A DNA stretch of 64,000 nucleotides from contig NZ_JACHLY010000001.1 in the NCBI RefSeq assembly GCF_014204715.1, forward strand, positions 4,486,501 through 4,550,500, written 5' to 3'. The DNA comes from Streptomonospora salina (GTDB lineage Bacteria > Actinomycetota > Actinomycetes > Streptosporangiales > Streptosporangiaceae). The position numbers and the translations under genes were made by a program. This document shows, piece by piece, positions 33,577-45,181 of the stretch (positions within the stretch are counted from its first letter, which is position 1; each line of letters begins with the position of its first letter). The notes below the pieces were generated by a model. It did no database searches. It was not told the DNA's origin and saw only the letters and a program-made list of their open reading frames with translations.

Positions 33577-34581
33577 GTGGCCGACCCCCGCACCGCCAGG
33601 CCGGCGGGCGCGCCGGCGGACCCGGGGCCCGCGCCGCGGGCCGGCGGCGCACGGACCGGCCCGCGCCGCCCCCGCCTCAGCGCCCGCACCCGGCGCCGCT
33701 GGCTGCCCTGGACCCTGCTCGCCCCCGCCCTGGCGGTCATCGCGACCCTGCTGCTGGCGCCGCTGGCGCGTGTGGTGTGGCTGTCGGTGCAGGACTACGG
33801 CCTCGACAACGTCGTATCGGGACGCAGCGACTACATCGGGCTGGACAATTACGCGGACCTGCTCACCGACCGCTACCTGTGGACCGTCGCGCTGCCCAAC
33901 ACCGCGGTCTTCGCCCTGGTCGCCGTGGCCGGAACGGTCGCCTTCGGCACCCTGGTCGCGCTGCTGCTCAACACCCTCGCCAGGCCCGCCCGCACCGCCG
34001 TGCTCGGCTGCATCCTCATCGCCTGGGCGATGCCCGCGGTCTCGGGCACCTACGTGTGGATCTGGATCTTCGACGTCGACGACGGTCCGGTGCGGCACGT
34101 CTTGCAGGCCGTCGGCGCTGTGGGGCCCGGCGGGTTCAACTGGTTCGCGGAGCGGTCGGCGTTCTACGCCATCGCCGCACTCAACGTCATCCACCACGGG
34201 TTCCCGTTCGTGGCGGTGACCGTGCTCGCCGGACTGCTGACCGTCCCGCGCGAGCTGAACGAGGCCGCGCTGCTGGACGGCGCCGGCGCCTGGCAGCGGT
34301 TCCGCCATGTCACCGTGCCCATCCTGCGCCCCGTCTTCGCCGTGGTCACCGTCCTCTCCACCATCTGGGACTTCAAGGTGTTCGCGCAGGTCTACCTGAT
34401 GCCCGGCGGATCGGGCGGCAACCGCGACGTGCTCAACCTCGGGGTGTGGTCTTACGTGCGCTCGTTCGCCAACCAGTCCTACGGGCTGGGGTCGGCCGTC
34501 GCCGTCCTGCTCACCCTGATGCTGCTGGCCATCACCGTCGGCTACGTGCGCACGCTCTTCCGCGACGAGGAGCTGCGGTGA
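33577..34581 (+). CDS. ABC sugar transporter permease, MalF-like
   Basis: A 334-residue inner-membrane permease with six predicted helices after a Pro/Arg-rich cytoplasmic N terminus of about 40 residues. The EAA loop that contacts the ATPase is seen in ELNEAALLDGAGAWQRFRHVTVPILRP. A YIGLDNYADLL segment is typical of the CUT1 MalF group. It begins 4 bp after the binding-protein gene, and its stop overlaps the start of the second permease by 4 nt, so all three are one operon. Confidence 0.9.
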   Translation: MADPRTARPAGAPADPGPAPRAGGARTGPRRPRLSARTRRRWLPWTLLAPALAVIATLLLAPLARVVWLSVQDYGLDNVVSGRSDYIGLDNYADLLTDRYLWTVALPNTAVFALVAVAGTVAFGTLVALLLNTLARPARTAVLGCILIAWAMPAVSGTYVWIWIFDVDDGPVRHVLQAVGAVGPGGFNWFAERSAFYAIAALNVIHHGFPFVAVTVLAGLLTVPRELNEAALLDGAGAWQRFRHVTVPILRPVFAVVTVLSTIWDFKVFAQVYLMPGGSGGNRDVLNLGVWSYVRSFANQSYGLGSAVAVLLTLMLLAITVGYVRTLFRDEELR

Positions 34582-35444
34582 GCGCCGCCTGCCGCCGCGT
34601 TCCCCGCATCCGCCGCGCCCGCCGCGCCCGCCGGGCCCGCCGAGCGGCGCTGCGTGCGCTGGCGGTGGCCGGCGTGCTGGCCTTCACCCTGTTCCCCGCC
34701 TACTTCATGCTCGTCAGCGCGCTGTCGCAGGGACCGTCCTCGGGCGCCGACGCGCTGCTGCCCACCTCGATCACCCTGGACAACTTCCGCTTCGTGCTGG
34801 CCGAAGCCGGATTCCTGCGCTACCTGGCCAATTCGCTGGCCGTCGCCGGACTCACGGTCGCCGGAAGCGGCGTGCTGGCGCTGCTGGCCGCGGTCGCGGT
34901 GGCCCGGTTCCGGTTCCGGTTGCGCACCACCGTGCTCGTCATGGTGCTGATCGTGCAGATGGTGCCGCTGGAGGCACTGGTCATCCCGCTGTTCCTGCAG
35001 GTGCGCGACCTGCAGCTGCTCAACTCGCTGCTGGGCCTGGCCGCCGTCTACATCGCCCTGGCCCTGCCGTTCGCGGTGTGGATGCTGCGGGGATTCGCCG
35101 CCGCCGTGCCCGCCGAAGTCGAAGAGGCCGCCTACATCGACGGGTGCTCGTGGGGGCGGATGTTCTGGTCCGTGCTGCTGCCGCTGGTGGCCCCCGGACT
35201 GGTGGCCACCTCCGTCTTCTCCTTCATCACCGCCTGGAACGAATTCATCCTGGCGCTGACCTTCATGAACGATTCGGACCAGTACACCGTCGCCGTCGGG
35301 CTGCGCCAGTTCTTCGGCCAGTACACCACCGACTGGGGGTCGGTCATGGCCGCATCCACCGTGATCACCCTGCCCGTGATGGTGTTCTTCCTGCTCGTGC
35401 AGCGCGGCCTGGTCGCCGGACTCACCCGCGGGGCGGTCAGGTGA
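34578..35444 (+). CDS. ABC sugar transporter permease, MalG-like
   Basis: A 288-residue permease pairing with the preceding one. Six hydrophobic segments and the EAA loop EVEEAAYIDGCSWGRMFWSVLLPLVAPG are intact. Residues 6-24 are an arginine/alanine repeat (RRARRARRARR) encoded by short tandem GC-rich units, probably a simple-sequence expansion. GTG 34578 overlaps the previous stop. No ATP-binding subunit gene follows; actinobacterial CUT1 importers often share one ATPase (MsiK type) encoded elsewhere, which is the likely explanation. Confidence 0.9.
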   Translation: MSAACRRVPRIRRARRARRARRAALRALAVAGVLAFTLFPAYFMLVSALSQGPSSGADALLPTSITLDNFRFVLAEAGFLRYLANSLAVAGLTVAGSGVLALLAAVAVARFRFRLRTTVLVMVLIVQMVPLEALVIPLFLQVRDLQLLNSLLGLAAVYIALALPFAVWMLRGFAAAVPAEVEEAAYIDGCSWGRMFWSVLLPLVAPGLVATSVFSFITAWNEFILALTFMNDSDQYTVAVGLRQFFGQYTTDWGSVMAASTVITLPVMVFFLLVQRGLVAGLTRGAVR

Positions 35445-35540
35445 CCGCAGCGCCCGCCGCGGCCCCGCCTTGACCGCCCGCTCCGGTTTCGCAAAGGTGG
35501 CGGTCGAGGACACCCGGGACGTGCCGCACGAAGGGGCGAG

Positions 35541-35765
35541 ATGGACGCCGAGTCGACCGAGCACCCGATCGAACCCGAGGCCCCCTGGCCCCGAAGCCCC
35601 ACCACCGTGCAGATCCGCTGCAACTCCTGCATGCAGCTGCGGTACTTCGCCGACCGCCACGCCGACCACCTCGGCGAATACAGTCCGGGACCGCACTGCA
35701 AAACCTGCGGCAAACCGATCGAGTTCCGCTGCGTGGTCTGCAGCGCCCAGTGGCGGCCGCTGTGA
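35541..35765 (+). CDS. six-cysteine mini protein, probable zinc ribbon
   Basis: A 74-residue protein with three CxxC pairs at Cys27/30, Cys53/56 and Cys64/67. Two pairs could hold one zinc in a ribbon (RCNSCMQLRYF and HCKTCGKPIEF), with the third (RCVVCSAQW) adding a second site or replacing one. The first 22 residues are acidic and Pro-rich. It has no signal peptide. ATG 35541 is preceded by AAGGGGCGAG. I cannot name the family. It is followed by a palindrome and a convergent ligase gene. Confidence 0.65.
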   Translation: MDAESTEHPIEPEAPWPRSPTTVQIRCNSCMQLRYFADRHADHLGEYSPGPHCKTCGKPIEFRCVVCSAQWRPL

Positions 35766-35788
35766 CGGCCCCGCCGGGGGCCGCCGCA

Positions 35789-35806
35789 GCGGGCGGCGCC
35801 GCCCGC
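35789..35806. terminator. 18-bp perfect palindrome between convergent genes
   Basis: GCGGGCGGCGCCGCCCGC lies between the mini protein gene and the convergent acyl-CoA ligase gene and may stop both transcripts. Long GC-only palindromes can arise by chance, so confidence is moderate. Confidence 0.5.
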
Positions 35807-35870
35807 CGGCGGGGGAGCGGCACCGGCGCGCCGCCCCTGCCCACGGCGGCGGCCGGGCCGCACGCGTCGA

Positions 35871-37412
35871 TCAGCGCAGCTCGCGCTTGAGGATCTTGCC
35901 GGTCGCCGTCATCGGCAGGCTCTCGCGGAATTCGATCAGCCGCGGATACTTGTAGGCGGCCAGCTGCTCCTTGGCCCACCCCGTGAGCTGCTCCTCGGTC
36001 AGCGACGAACCCTCTTCGCGGATGATGTAGGCCTTGATCTCCTCGCCGTGCGACTCGTGCTCGACGCCCACCACCGCGGCGAGACTGACGTCGGGGTGCG
36101 TCATCAGCACCTCTTCCAGTTCCCGCGGATAGACGTTGTAGCCGCCCCGGATGATCATGTCCTTGGAGCGGTCGACGATGAAGTAGAAGCCCTCGTCGTC
36201 GCGGCGCGCGATGTCGCCGGTGCGGAACCACCCCTCGTGGAACACCTGCGCGTTGGCGTCGGGGCGGCCGTGGTAGCCCTTCATCACGCAGTGGCCGCGC
36301 ACCGCGATCTCCCCCGGGCCCTCGCCCTCGACCTCGTTGAACTCGCTGTCGACCAGCTTCATCTCGACGCCCCAGATGGGGCGGCCGATCGAACCTGCCT
36401 TGGACTTGACCTTGGGGTTGTTGAAGGAGACCACCGGCGAGGTCTCGGAGAGCCCGTAGCCCTCCAGCACCTCCATGCCGAACTGCTCCTTCATGTTGCG
36501 CTGCACCTCCCCGGGAAGCGCACTGCCGCCCGAGACCGCGGTGCCGAGGTTGGCGGTGATGGCGGCCATGTCGTGGTCGCCCTTGGCCCCCAGCAGGCCC
36601 CAGTACATGGTGGGCACGCCCGCGAAGACGGTCACGCCTTCCTTCTCCATCAGCGACAGCGCCTCGTCGGGCTCGAAGCGCGGCTGCAGCACGAGCGTGG
36701 CGTGCCGGTACAGGCCGCAGTTCAGCATCGTCGTCTGGCCGAAGATGTGGAACAGCGGCAGCACCGTCAGGTAGACGTCGTGGTCGGACCGCTCGAACAG
36801 CGAATCGGAGGCGACCGCGTTGAACAGCAGGTTCATGTGCGACAGCTCGGCGCCCTTCGGCGATCCGGTGGTGCCGCTGGTGTAGATGAGAACGGCGGTG
36901 TCGTCGGCCTCGGTCTGGACCGTGGAGAACGACCCGCTGGTGCCCGCCAGCGCCGACCACAGGGTCTCGGCGCCGTCGATCTCGGACTCCGTGGCGCCCG
37001 GCGTGCCCGGCAGGTCGATGTAGGTTTCGCAGGAGTCGGTGGCGTTGAAGGCGGCGAACGCCCGCTCGCCCAGCGGCATGTCCGGGGTTCCGGTGAAGGC
37101 GAACAGCGCCTTGGCCCCCGAGTCCTCCAGGTGGAAGGCGATCTCGCGGGAGGTCAGCAGCACGTTGAGCGGAACGACCACCGCTCCGGCTTTGAGCGCG
37201 CCGAAGTACACGAACGGGAAATAGGGCGTGTTCGGGCTGGCCAGGGCGACGCGGTCGCCGCGTTTCACGCCACGCGCGGTGAGCAGTTCGGCCACCTGGT
37301 TGGCGATCGTGTTCGCGGTGGCGTAGTCGACTCGCAGTTCACCGAACACCAGGCAGTCGCGCTCAGGGTTCGTCCGGGCGCCGTCTTCGAGTAGTGCGGC
37401 GAGGTTGAGCAT
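35871..37412 (-). CDS. long-chain fatty acid-CoA ligase
   Basis: A 513-residue acyl-adenylate-forming enzyme that activates fatty acids with ATP and CoA. The P-loop-like signature YTSGTTGSPKG is near residues 177-187, GYGLSETSPV lies in the middle, GWFRTGD and DRSKDMIIRGGYNVYPRELEEVL define the hinge, and the C-terminal lysine is in MTATGKILKREL. Length and motifs are normal for FadD-type ligases. ATG 37412 follows GGAGGCGCG. Chain-length preference is not readable. Its neighbours do not form an obvious beta-oxidation cluster. Confidence 0.9.
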   Translation of the reverse strand: MLNLAALLEDGARTNPERDCLVFGELRVDYATANTIANQVAELLTARGVKRGDRVALASPNTPYFPFVYFGALKAGAVVVPLNVLLTSREIAFHLEDSGAKALFAFTGTPDMPLGERAFAAFNATDSCETYIDLPGTPGATESEIDGAETLWSALAGTSGSFSTVQTEADDTAVLIYTSGTTGSPKGAELSHMNLLFNAVASDSLFERSDHDVYLTVLPLFHIFGQTTMLNCGLYRHATLVLQPRFEPDEALSLMEKEGVTVFAGVPTMYWGLLGAKGDHDMAAITANLGTAVSGGSALPGEVQRNMKEQFGMEVLEGYGLSETSPVVSFNNPKVKSKAGSIGRPIWGVEMKLVDSEFNEVEGEGPGEIAVRGHCVMKGYHGRPDANAQVFHEGWFRTGDIARRDDEGFYFIVDRSKDMIIRGGYNVYPRELEEVLMTHPDVSLAAVVGVEHESHGEEIKAYIIREEGSSLTEEQLTGWAKEQLAAYKYPRLIEFRESLPMTATGKILKRELR

Positions 37413-37506
37413 CGCGCCTCCAGCTGTGCGACGTGGTTTCGGTCACCTTTCTACCGCACAGTAACCCGGTTTCCGCTGGTGGGGGTAGCGGATCCGGCGG
37501 GGGGTC

Positions 37507-37929
37507 TCAGCTCCCTTCGCGCATCAGCGTCACGCTCGCCTGCTGGGTCTGCGACTCGCTGATCCCGATCTCCGAAACCCGCCAGGACTCCCCGCCGGCC
37601 TCCAGGTGATCGCCCAGCGTGAGCGTGTGCTCGGCGGGCGGGCCCTCCGGAGGCAGCGCCGTGATCACCACGGTCGGCTCCGACCCGTCCTCGTAGCCGG
37701 TCAGCTCCAGCTCGACCGGGTCGTCGGTGTCCTCGGCCGCCACCGAGGCCGAGGCGCCTTCCAGCAGTTGGACGCGATCGTTGTCCACACCCAGAACGGG
37801 GGCGGAACTGCTCGGCGCGGGATCGGCCGCGCCTTCGGCACAGGCGGCGGCCCCCGCCAGTAGAGCACCCGCCGCAGCGGCGGCGAGCACGGTCCGGCGG
37901 GTACGTAGGGCGGCGTCGAACACGGTCAT
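37507..37929 (-). CDS. small putative lipoprotein
   Basis: A 140-residue exported protein. Residues 1-30 contain twin arginines (RTRRTV), a hydrophobic stretch and a lipobox-like LLAGAAAC ending at about Cys30. The mature part is acidic and beta-rich, with VELELTGYEDGSEPTVVITALPPEGP and GGESWRVSEIGIS. I do not recognise the family; lipid attachment is probable, though the -3 residue is Ala rather than Leu. ATG 37929 follows GGAGACCCG. Codon use agrees with coding. Confidence 0.65.
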   Translation of the reverse strand: MTVFDAALRTRRTVLAAAAAGALLAGAAACAEGAADPAPSSSAPVLGVDNDRVQLLEGASASVAAEDTDDPVELELTGYEDGSEPTVVITALPPEGPPAEHTLTLGDHLEAGGESWRVSEIGISESQTQQASVTLMREGS

Positions 37930-38178
37930 CTTCGGCGGGTCTCCACGGATTCGGGGGATGGCGGCGCGCACGGCACGCACCGGTGGGGCGGCGGCAGCGG
38001 GGTCGGCTCTGCGCAGTACAGGCGCGGCCGTCAGGGAAGGGAGGGACGGAAACGGGGAGGCCCTCCGCCCCCATTCTCCCATCGCCGCGGCGATCAGGGT
38101 GCCGCGGACCGTTCCCTCGGCGGCCTCCGCGGTTAGCAGGCCCCGACGAAGCGCAACCACGCCCCCCGAGGAGCCGCC

Positions 38179-38433
38179 ATGTCCGTATGGATCTGGGCCG
38201 CCGCGATCCTGATCCTGGCGACCGCCGGTTTCGCGATCGGGTGCCTGGTGCAGTGGTCCGCCCAACCGCGCGCCTGCTTCCGGGGCGGCCTCGCCGACCC
38301 TCGGCGCCGCCGCTTCCCCCGGCACCAGCGCGGACGCCGCGCGGCCCGCGCCCACGCCCCCCGAGACACTCCCGACGACGCCCCCGCCGACGAACCCGCA
38401 GACGGCAGCACCCGCAGGAGCCGCGACCGCTAG
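38179..38433 (+). CDS. small single-pass membrane protein
   Basis: An 84-residue protein with one N-terminal membrane helix (about residues 3-26, WIWAAAILILATAGFAIGCLV) followed by a basic and then Asp/Pro-rich cytoplasmic tail. GAGGAG lies 7 nt before ATG 38179. Function unknown. It is followed by 384 bp without a clear gene, then leuS. Confidence 0.6.
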   Translation: MSVWIWAAAILILATAGFAIGCLVQWSAQPRACFRGGLADPRRRRFPRHQRGRRAARAHAPRDTPDDAPADEPADGSTRRSRDR

Positions 38434-38817
38434 GACATGTCCGTCGCTCCCCGACAACCGGCCTCCGCCACCGCGAACGAACAGGAGCGCTCCGCCAGCC
38501 GTTCGGTACGGGGCCGGCCGGGAGGCCGCCGCGGTAGGCGCGGGGCCGACACCGGCGCGCAGCCGGGCGCACGCCGCGCCCGGGACGGGACCCGCCACCC
38601 CGGGCCCCGCGCTGCCGTCGGGCCGCAGACCGCGCCGGTCGGGGCGCGGATGCGGCCTGCGGCGTCCGGGACCGCCCCGAACCGCGCTAACCTTGGGGCA
38701 CGGACCCGGCTGGCAGCCCGCCGCGGTGGCGCCGACCCCCGAGGGCATGCGGCGACGACGCCGCACCCCCAGCCGCCACCTGCCCTCAAGTGCGACCGGT
38801 TAGAGGACGATCCAGCG
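38434..38817. other. 384-bp leader region upstream of leuS
   Basis: No convincing gene. A TAACCT sequence at about 38689-38694 could be a -10, giving a leader of roughly 120 nt. Inside it a 7-bp hairpin TGCGGCG-ACGA-CGCCGCA lies at 38748-38765, and a short frame (ATG 38747 to TAG 38803, 18 codons, five successive Arg codons) ends 15 nt before leuS. No T-box sequence is recognisable. Confidence 0.4.
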
Positions 38818-41316
<2,499 letters not shown>

Positions 41317-41319
41317 GCC

Positions 41320-41970
41320 ATGAACCGGATCGGGAGCGCCTCGGGCATTCCCGGCGCCGACCGGGCTGGCTCGCCGCGGCGGGTGTGGATCGCCGCGGCA
41401 GCAGGAGCGGTCCTGCTCGTCGCCGCAGGGGTCACCGCCGGCCTGCTGTGGGGGCGCGGTGCGCCGGCCGTCCGCGCCGACGAGGCCGACACCTACGCCG
41501 CCGCCCCCGCCTGTTCGGCGTTGCCCCGCGAGGACGTCCGCGAACTCGTACCCGAGGCCGCGCTCGAAACCAGTGAACACGGCCCGGTGGACGACGCCGA
41601 CAGCTCCACCTGCGTGTGGACCTCCGTCGGTACCGACGGCCCGCCGCGCTCGCTCCACGTCGACTTCACCGCCCATTTCACCGACAAGGCCGGCGACGTC
41701 AGCGGAGCCCGCGCCGCCGACCGACGGCTGGAGCAGCTGGCCCCCATCGGCGGCCTCGAAGGCGCCGCCCCCCTCCCCGAGCTGGGTGAGGGAGCGCTGG
41801 CGTGGCCGGGTACCTCCGACGGCACCTCGGCCGAAGTCGTCTTCCGCCGCGACAACATGCTCATCCAGGTGTTCTACGGCGGCGACGCCGACGGGGGCGG
41901 CGGAATGGACTACGACGAAGCCCGCGGCAGCGCCGTCGGCGTCGCCGAACAGGTGGCCGCCTCGCTCTAG
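41320..41970 (+). CDS. membrane-anchored extracytoplasmic protein, DUF3558-like
   Basis: A 216-residue protein with one N-terminal membrane helix (about residues 22-46) and an external domain with two cysteines (ACSALPREDVRELVPEA and SSTCVWTSVG) probably forming a disulfide, as in small actinobacterial secreted domains such as DUF3558. It begins 3 bp after the leuS stop and is likely cotranscribed. The next gene has the same plan, so the two may be paralogues. Function unknown. Confidence 0.7.
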   Translation: MNRIGSASGIPGADRAGSPRRVWIAAAAGAVLLVAAGVTAGLLWGRGAPAVRADEADTYAAAPACSALPREDVRELVPEAALETSEHGPVDDADSSTCVWTSVGTDGPPRSLHVDFTAHFTDKAGDVSGARAADRRLEQLAPIGGLEGAAPLPELGEGALAWPGTSDGTSAEVVFRRDNMLIQVFYGGDADGGGGMDYDEARGSAVGVAEQVAASL

Positions 41971-42105
41971 GCGCACCGGCGCCCGCGGCCCGAATGCGGC
42001 ACCGCAGGCGGTGCCCGCCGGGATCCGGGTAGTAGCGTGGCCGACCGCGCTTTCCGCGCCGGGGTGCGCACCGGCGCCGAGTACCACCAGGACAGGGAGA
42101 CACCC

Positions 42106-42912
42106 ATGCCCCAGCACCGTTCGGACGGTCCCGGCCCGGGGCCGGACGAATCGCCCGGGGGATCCGACGCCGGGCCGCCGGGGGAGAACGCGGACGGGCA
42201 CGAGGCACCGAGGGAGCGGCCGTCGGCGCCGTTCGACGTCGGAGGGGCGCGGCGGCCCGTGCCGCTCGACGCCATGCCGCCCGACCCCGTCCCCGCGAAA
42301 CCGGCGAACAACCGCGGATGCGCGGTCGCAGCCGTCACCGCGGCCGCGGTCGTGATGCTGCTCGTGGTCGGCGCGGGGGCGTGGGCGATCGTGGCGCTCG
42401 CAGCGCCGGACGGCGACTACGAGGCGGCCCCCGACTGCTCGGTGGCCCCGGACGAGGTCCTGGACGGCCTCGTACCCGCGCGCGAGACGGAGCTGAACCA
42501 GCGGATCGAGGATTTCGACCCCGAGCGCCGCGACGGCTACGAATGCCGCTGGGCCACCTCGCAGACTGCCGCCCAGGTGCCCGCCGCCGCCCGCTTGGTC
42601 CTCGTCCGCCACGCCGGCGCCGACGGCACCCCGGGGACGGAGGCCGCCTCCGCCGCGCTGCGCGCGGCGGTGGAGGGCAAGGACGCCGACAGCGTCGCCG
42701 GCATCGGCGACGAGGCCGAAGCCTGGAACGAGACGGTGCGCGGCTTCGACTGGGGCTGTGTAGCGGTGCGGATGTCGAACCTGTACGCCATGTCCTGCCA
42801 CACCGCCGCCGTCGACTACCAGGCCGGCTCCTCCGTCCCCGACGACGTGGCGCTGTCCAACGCCGAGTCGCTGGCCCGTTCCGTCACCGAGGAGATCGGG
42901 TCGGGCGGCTGA
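42106..42912 (+). CDS. membrane-anchored extracytoplasmic protein, paralogue of the preceding gene
   Basis: A 268-residue protein: a Pro/Gly-rich cytoplasmic N terminus of about 65 residues, a membrane helix near 78-100, and an external domain with APDCSVAPDEVLDGLVP and YECRWATSQ, matching the cysteine pair of its upstream neighbour. Two more cysteines (WGCVAVRM, AMSCHTAAV) could make a second bond. ATG 42106 follows CAGGGAGACA. Function unknown; the layout resembles proteins that sense or bind at the outer face of the membrane. Confidence 0.7.
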   Translation: MPQHRSDGPGPGPDESPGGSDAGPPGENADGHEAPRERPSAPFDVGGARRPVPLDAMPPDPVPAKPANNRGCAVAAVTAAAVVMLLVVGAGAWAIVALAAPDGDYEAAPDCSVAPDEVLDGLVPARETELNQRIEDFDPERRDGYECRWATSQTAAQVPAAARLVLVRHAGADGTPGTEAASAALRAAVEGKDADSVAGIGDEAEAWNETVRGFDWGCVAVRMSNLYAMSCHTAAVDYQAGSSVPDDVALSNAESLARSVTEEIGSGG

Positions 42913-42997
42913 AGCCGAGCCTCGGAGAGCCGGGCCCGCGGCCGGTTCCCGGCTCCCGCACGGCGGGCGCCTCCGGGGGAGTTCTCCGGAGGACGCG

Positions 42998-44083
42998 TCA
43001 CAGGTCGGCCTGCGACTCCAGGAACCGGTCCAGAGCGGGTTGCACGTCGGGGGAGAAGCGGCGGTCGGCGTCGAGGACCGCGGCGCCGGGCGCGTCGCTG
43101 TACATTCGGAACACGTGGTCGGCGCCGTCGAGGTCGACGCGCCGGGCGCCGGGCAGGCCGGTCATGAGGCGGTCGACGGCGGCGGCGGTGATCTGGGAGT
43201 CCTCCGTGCCGCGCAGCACCAGTGCGGCGGTCTGCGGAGGCAGGTCGCGGGCCAGTTCCACCGGGTCCATGGTGTCGATCCTGCGCAGGAACGGTACGAA
43301 CTCGGGGGCCAGGATCCGGTTCACCTCCGATGCCAGGTGCAGCCCGTCCAGGTCCTCGCCGTCGCGGATCCGGGCGATGCCGTAGCGCAGGTCGGACAGG
43401 GTCTCCTCGGCCCGCCCGAAGTCCATGGATCCGGCGGCCTCGGCCTGGCGGACCTGCTCGGTGATCTGCCGGTCGACGGTGTCGAGGTAGCGCCGGCCGG
43501 GCGGGGCGGCGAGGACGAGCGCCCGGGGCGGATGCGCGTCGACGATCGTGTGTGCGTTCAGCGCGAACAGCGCCCCTTCGCTGTGGCCCACCACCATCAG
43601 CCGGGACGGGTCGACCTCGGGCCGGTCGGCGAGGTGGGCGTAGGCGTCGGCGAACTCCTCGGCGAAGACGTCGTAGCCGACCGTCGCGTCGTCGTCGCGT
43701 GCGGCCATGCCCGTCTTGCCGCTGCCGAGTTTGTCGTAGCGCAGTGACGCCACCCCGGAGTCGGCCAGTACGCGCGCGAAGTTCTCGTTGGTTCCCGCGT
43801 CGGGCCGGGCCGGGTTGTCGCCGTCGCGGTCGGTGGGGCCGCTTCCGGAGACGATCAGCGCGGCGGGCAGGTCCGTGCCGCCGCCGGGCGGCAGCGCGAA
43901 GGTGCCGTGGAGGGTGTCGGGTCCGCTCTCGAATGTCACAGGGAGCTGCTGCGGGCGGACGCCCGGCGGTTCGGGGGCGGTCCCGGAGCCGCCGGATCCG
44001 TCGCCGGGGGCGCAGCCGGCGGCGAGCAGGACTGTCAGGAGCACGGACGGGGCGGTGGCGCGAAGGGCGGCGCGGACGGGCAT
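42998..44083 (-). CDS. alpha/beta hydrolase lipoprotein
   Basis: A 361-residue exported hydrolase. The signal peptide ends with LLAAGC, making Cys24 the lipid-modified residue. The catalytic core is of the alpha/beta fold: the oxyanion strand ALIVSGSGPTDRDGD, the nucleophile elbow GHSEGAL, an acid in LRGTEDSQI and a histidine in GADHVFRM. Members of this type act as esterases or peptidases on extracellular substrates; the real one is unknown. It is convergent with the preceding membrane protein gene. Confidence 0.83.
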   Translation of the reverse strand: MPVRAALRATAPSVLLTVLLAAGCAPGDGSGGSGTAPEPPGVRPQQLPVTFESGPDTLHGTFALPPGGGTDLPAALIVSGSGPTDRDGDNPARPDAGTNENFARVLADSGVASLRYDKLGSGKTGMAARDDDATVGYDVFAEEFADAYAHLADRPEVDPSRLMVVGHSEGALFALNAHTIVDAHPPRALVLAAPPGRRYLDTVDRQITEQVRQAEAAGSMDFGRAEETLSDLRYGIARIRDGEDLDGLHLASEVNRILAPEFVPFLRRIDTMDPVELARDLPPQTAALVLRGTEDSQITAAAVDRLMTGLPGARRVDLDGADHVFRMYSDAPGAAVLDADRRFSPDVQPALDRFLESQADL

Positions 44084-44413
44084 GGTCCCACCGTAGTGGC
44101 CGGGTCCGCCCCGGGCTGTGGCCGGCGCGGTCGGCGGCGGCCGCGCCGGGGACCTTCGTGCCCGCGGGACCGGGACGCCTCGGCCCGTACACGCTGTGCT
44201 GCCGAACCGGTGGCGGCACCGGCCTTTGGTCCCTGGCGCTTCTGCCGCGTTGTGGTCTAGCGCGCCGCGTGTCCAGGCGGCGAAGCGCCGCCGGACGGAT
44301 CGGGAGCGGGATAACCGTTGAATTCCGAAAACGTGTCGGGCCCGTGATCAGTAAGCCGGATCACGGGCCCGTGCCGAAGCGATTCGAATTCGTTACCGGA
44401 CGCCGCCGGTGCC
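44084..44413. other. 330-bp intergenic region between hydrolase and lexA genes
   Basis: No gene is seen. It includes the lexA terminator at 44337-44371 and the promoter region of the hydrolase lipoprotein gene. Confidence 0.45.
44337..44371 (-). terminator. lexA terminator
   Basis: A perfect 13-bp inverted repeat (CGGGCCCGTGATC with GATCACGGGCCCG) with a 9-nt loop, 43 bp past the lexA stop on the reverse strand. Confidence 0.75.
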
Positions 44414-45181
44414 TCACACGCGTCGCAGAACGGTGACGACCTTGCCGAGAATGGTGGCGTCGTCACCGAGAATCGGCGTGTAGTCGTCGTTGCGCGGCAG
44501 CAGCCACACATGGCCGTCGTCGCGTTTGAAGGTCTTGACCGTGGCCTCGTCGTCCAGCAGTGCAGCGACGATGTCGCCGTTGTCGGCGTCGGGCTGCTGG
44601 CGGACGACGACCAGGTCGCCGTCGGTGATGGCGGCATCGACCATCGAGTCGCCGACCACGTTCAGCATGAACAGCCGGCCCTCGCCCACGAGCTGCTTGG
44701 GGAGGGTGAGCACGTCCTCGATGGACTCCTCGGCCAGGATCGGGCCGCCGGCGGCGATGCGTCCGACGACCGGAACCGCCGTGGCCCGGGATTCGTCGGC
44801 CTCGGGGGTCTCCTCCAAGTGGTCCCACGAGCGGACCGGAGCCTGTCCCGGAATGCGGATTTCGACCGCGCGTGGGCGGTTCTGATCGCGATAGAGATAG
44901 CCTTTGCGTTGCAACACCTTCAATTGGTGCGCCACACTGGACGGGCTCGATAGCCCCACCGCGTCGCCGATCTCCCGGATCGACGGTGGATACCCGCGCT
45001 GCCGCACGTAACGGTGGATGCAGTTCAACACGCTCTGCTGGCGGGCGGTAAGCTTCGGTGCTCCCTCGGCGCCGTCAGCGGAGTCCTGCGGATCCGCGGG
45101 TGGAGCGGCAGTGGACCGGAGTGCGGTGACGGACCCCCCGCCCGCGTGAGGTTCCTGGGTTCCGTGGTTCTCCTCCGGCAC
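44414..45181 (-). CDS. lexA: LexA repressor, SOS response
   Basis: LexA represses DNA-damage genes and cleaves itself when RecA is activated. The 255-residue protein has its winged HTH at about residues 44-110 ([34 protein letters not shown]), the cleavage site Ala144-Gly145 in RIAAGGPI, and the catalytic Ser179 (VVGDSMVD) and Lys216 (TVKTFKR). GTG 45181 is chosen because a perfect AGGAGG lies 6 nt upstream; the open frame continues further but without similarity. It is divergent from the LysM gene, with LexA boxes between, as in many Gram-positives. Confidence 0.96.
   Translation of the reverse strand: MPEENHGTQEPHAGGGSVTALRSTAAPPADPQDSADGAEGAPKLTARQQSVLNCIHRYVRQRGYPPSIREIGDAVGLSSPSSVAHQLKVLQRKGYLYRDQNRPRAVEIRIPGQAPVRSWDHLEETPEADESRATAVPVVGRIAAGGPILAEESIEDVLTLPKQLVGEGRLFMLNVVGDSMVDAAITDGDLVVVRQQPDADNGDIVAALLDDEATVKTFKRDDGHVWLLPRNDDYTPILGDDATILGKVVTVLRRV

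Noticed and set aside
34605-34655. Arginine-coding short tandem repeat as a separate repeat element
   Set aside because: It is a simple-sequence tract inside the N terminus of the permease gene, described in that entry.
38434-38817. T-box leader for leuS
   Set aside because: The conserved T-box sequence and the stem I features are not recognisable, and actinobacterial T-boxes are mainly known for ileS.
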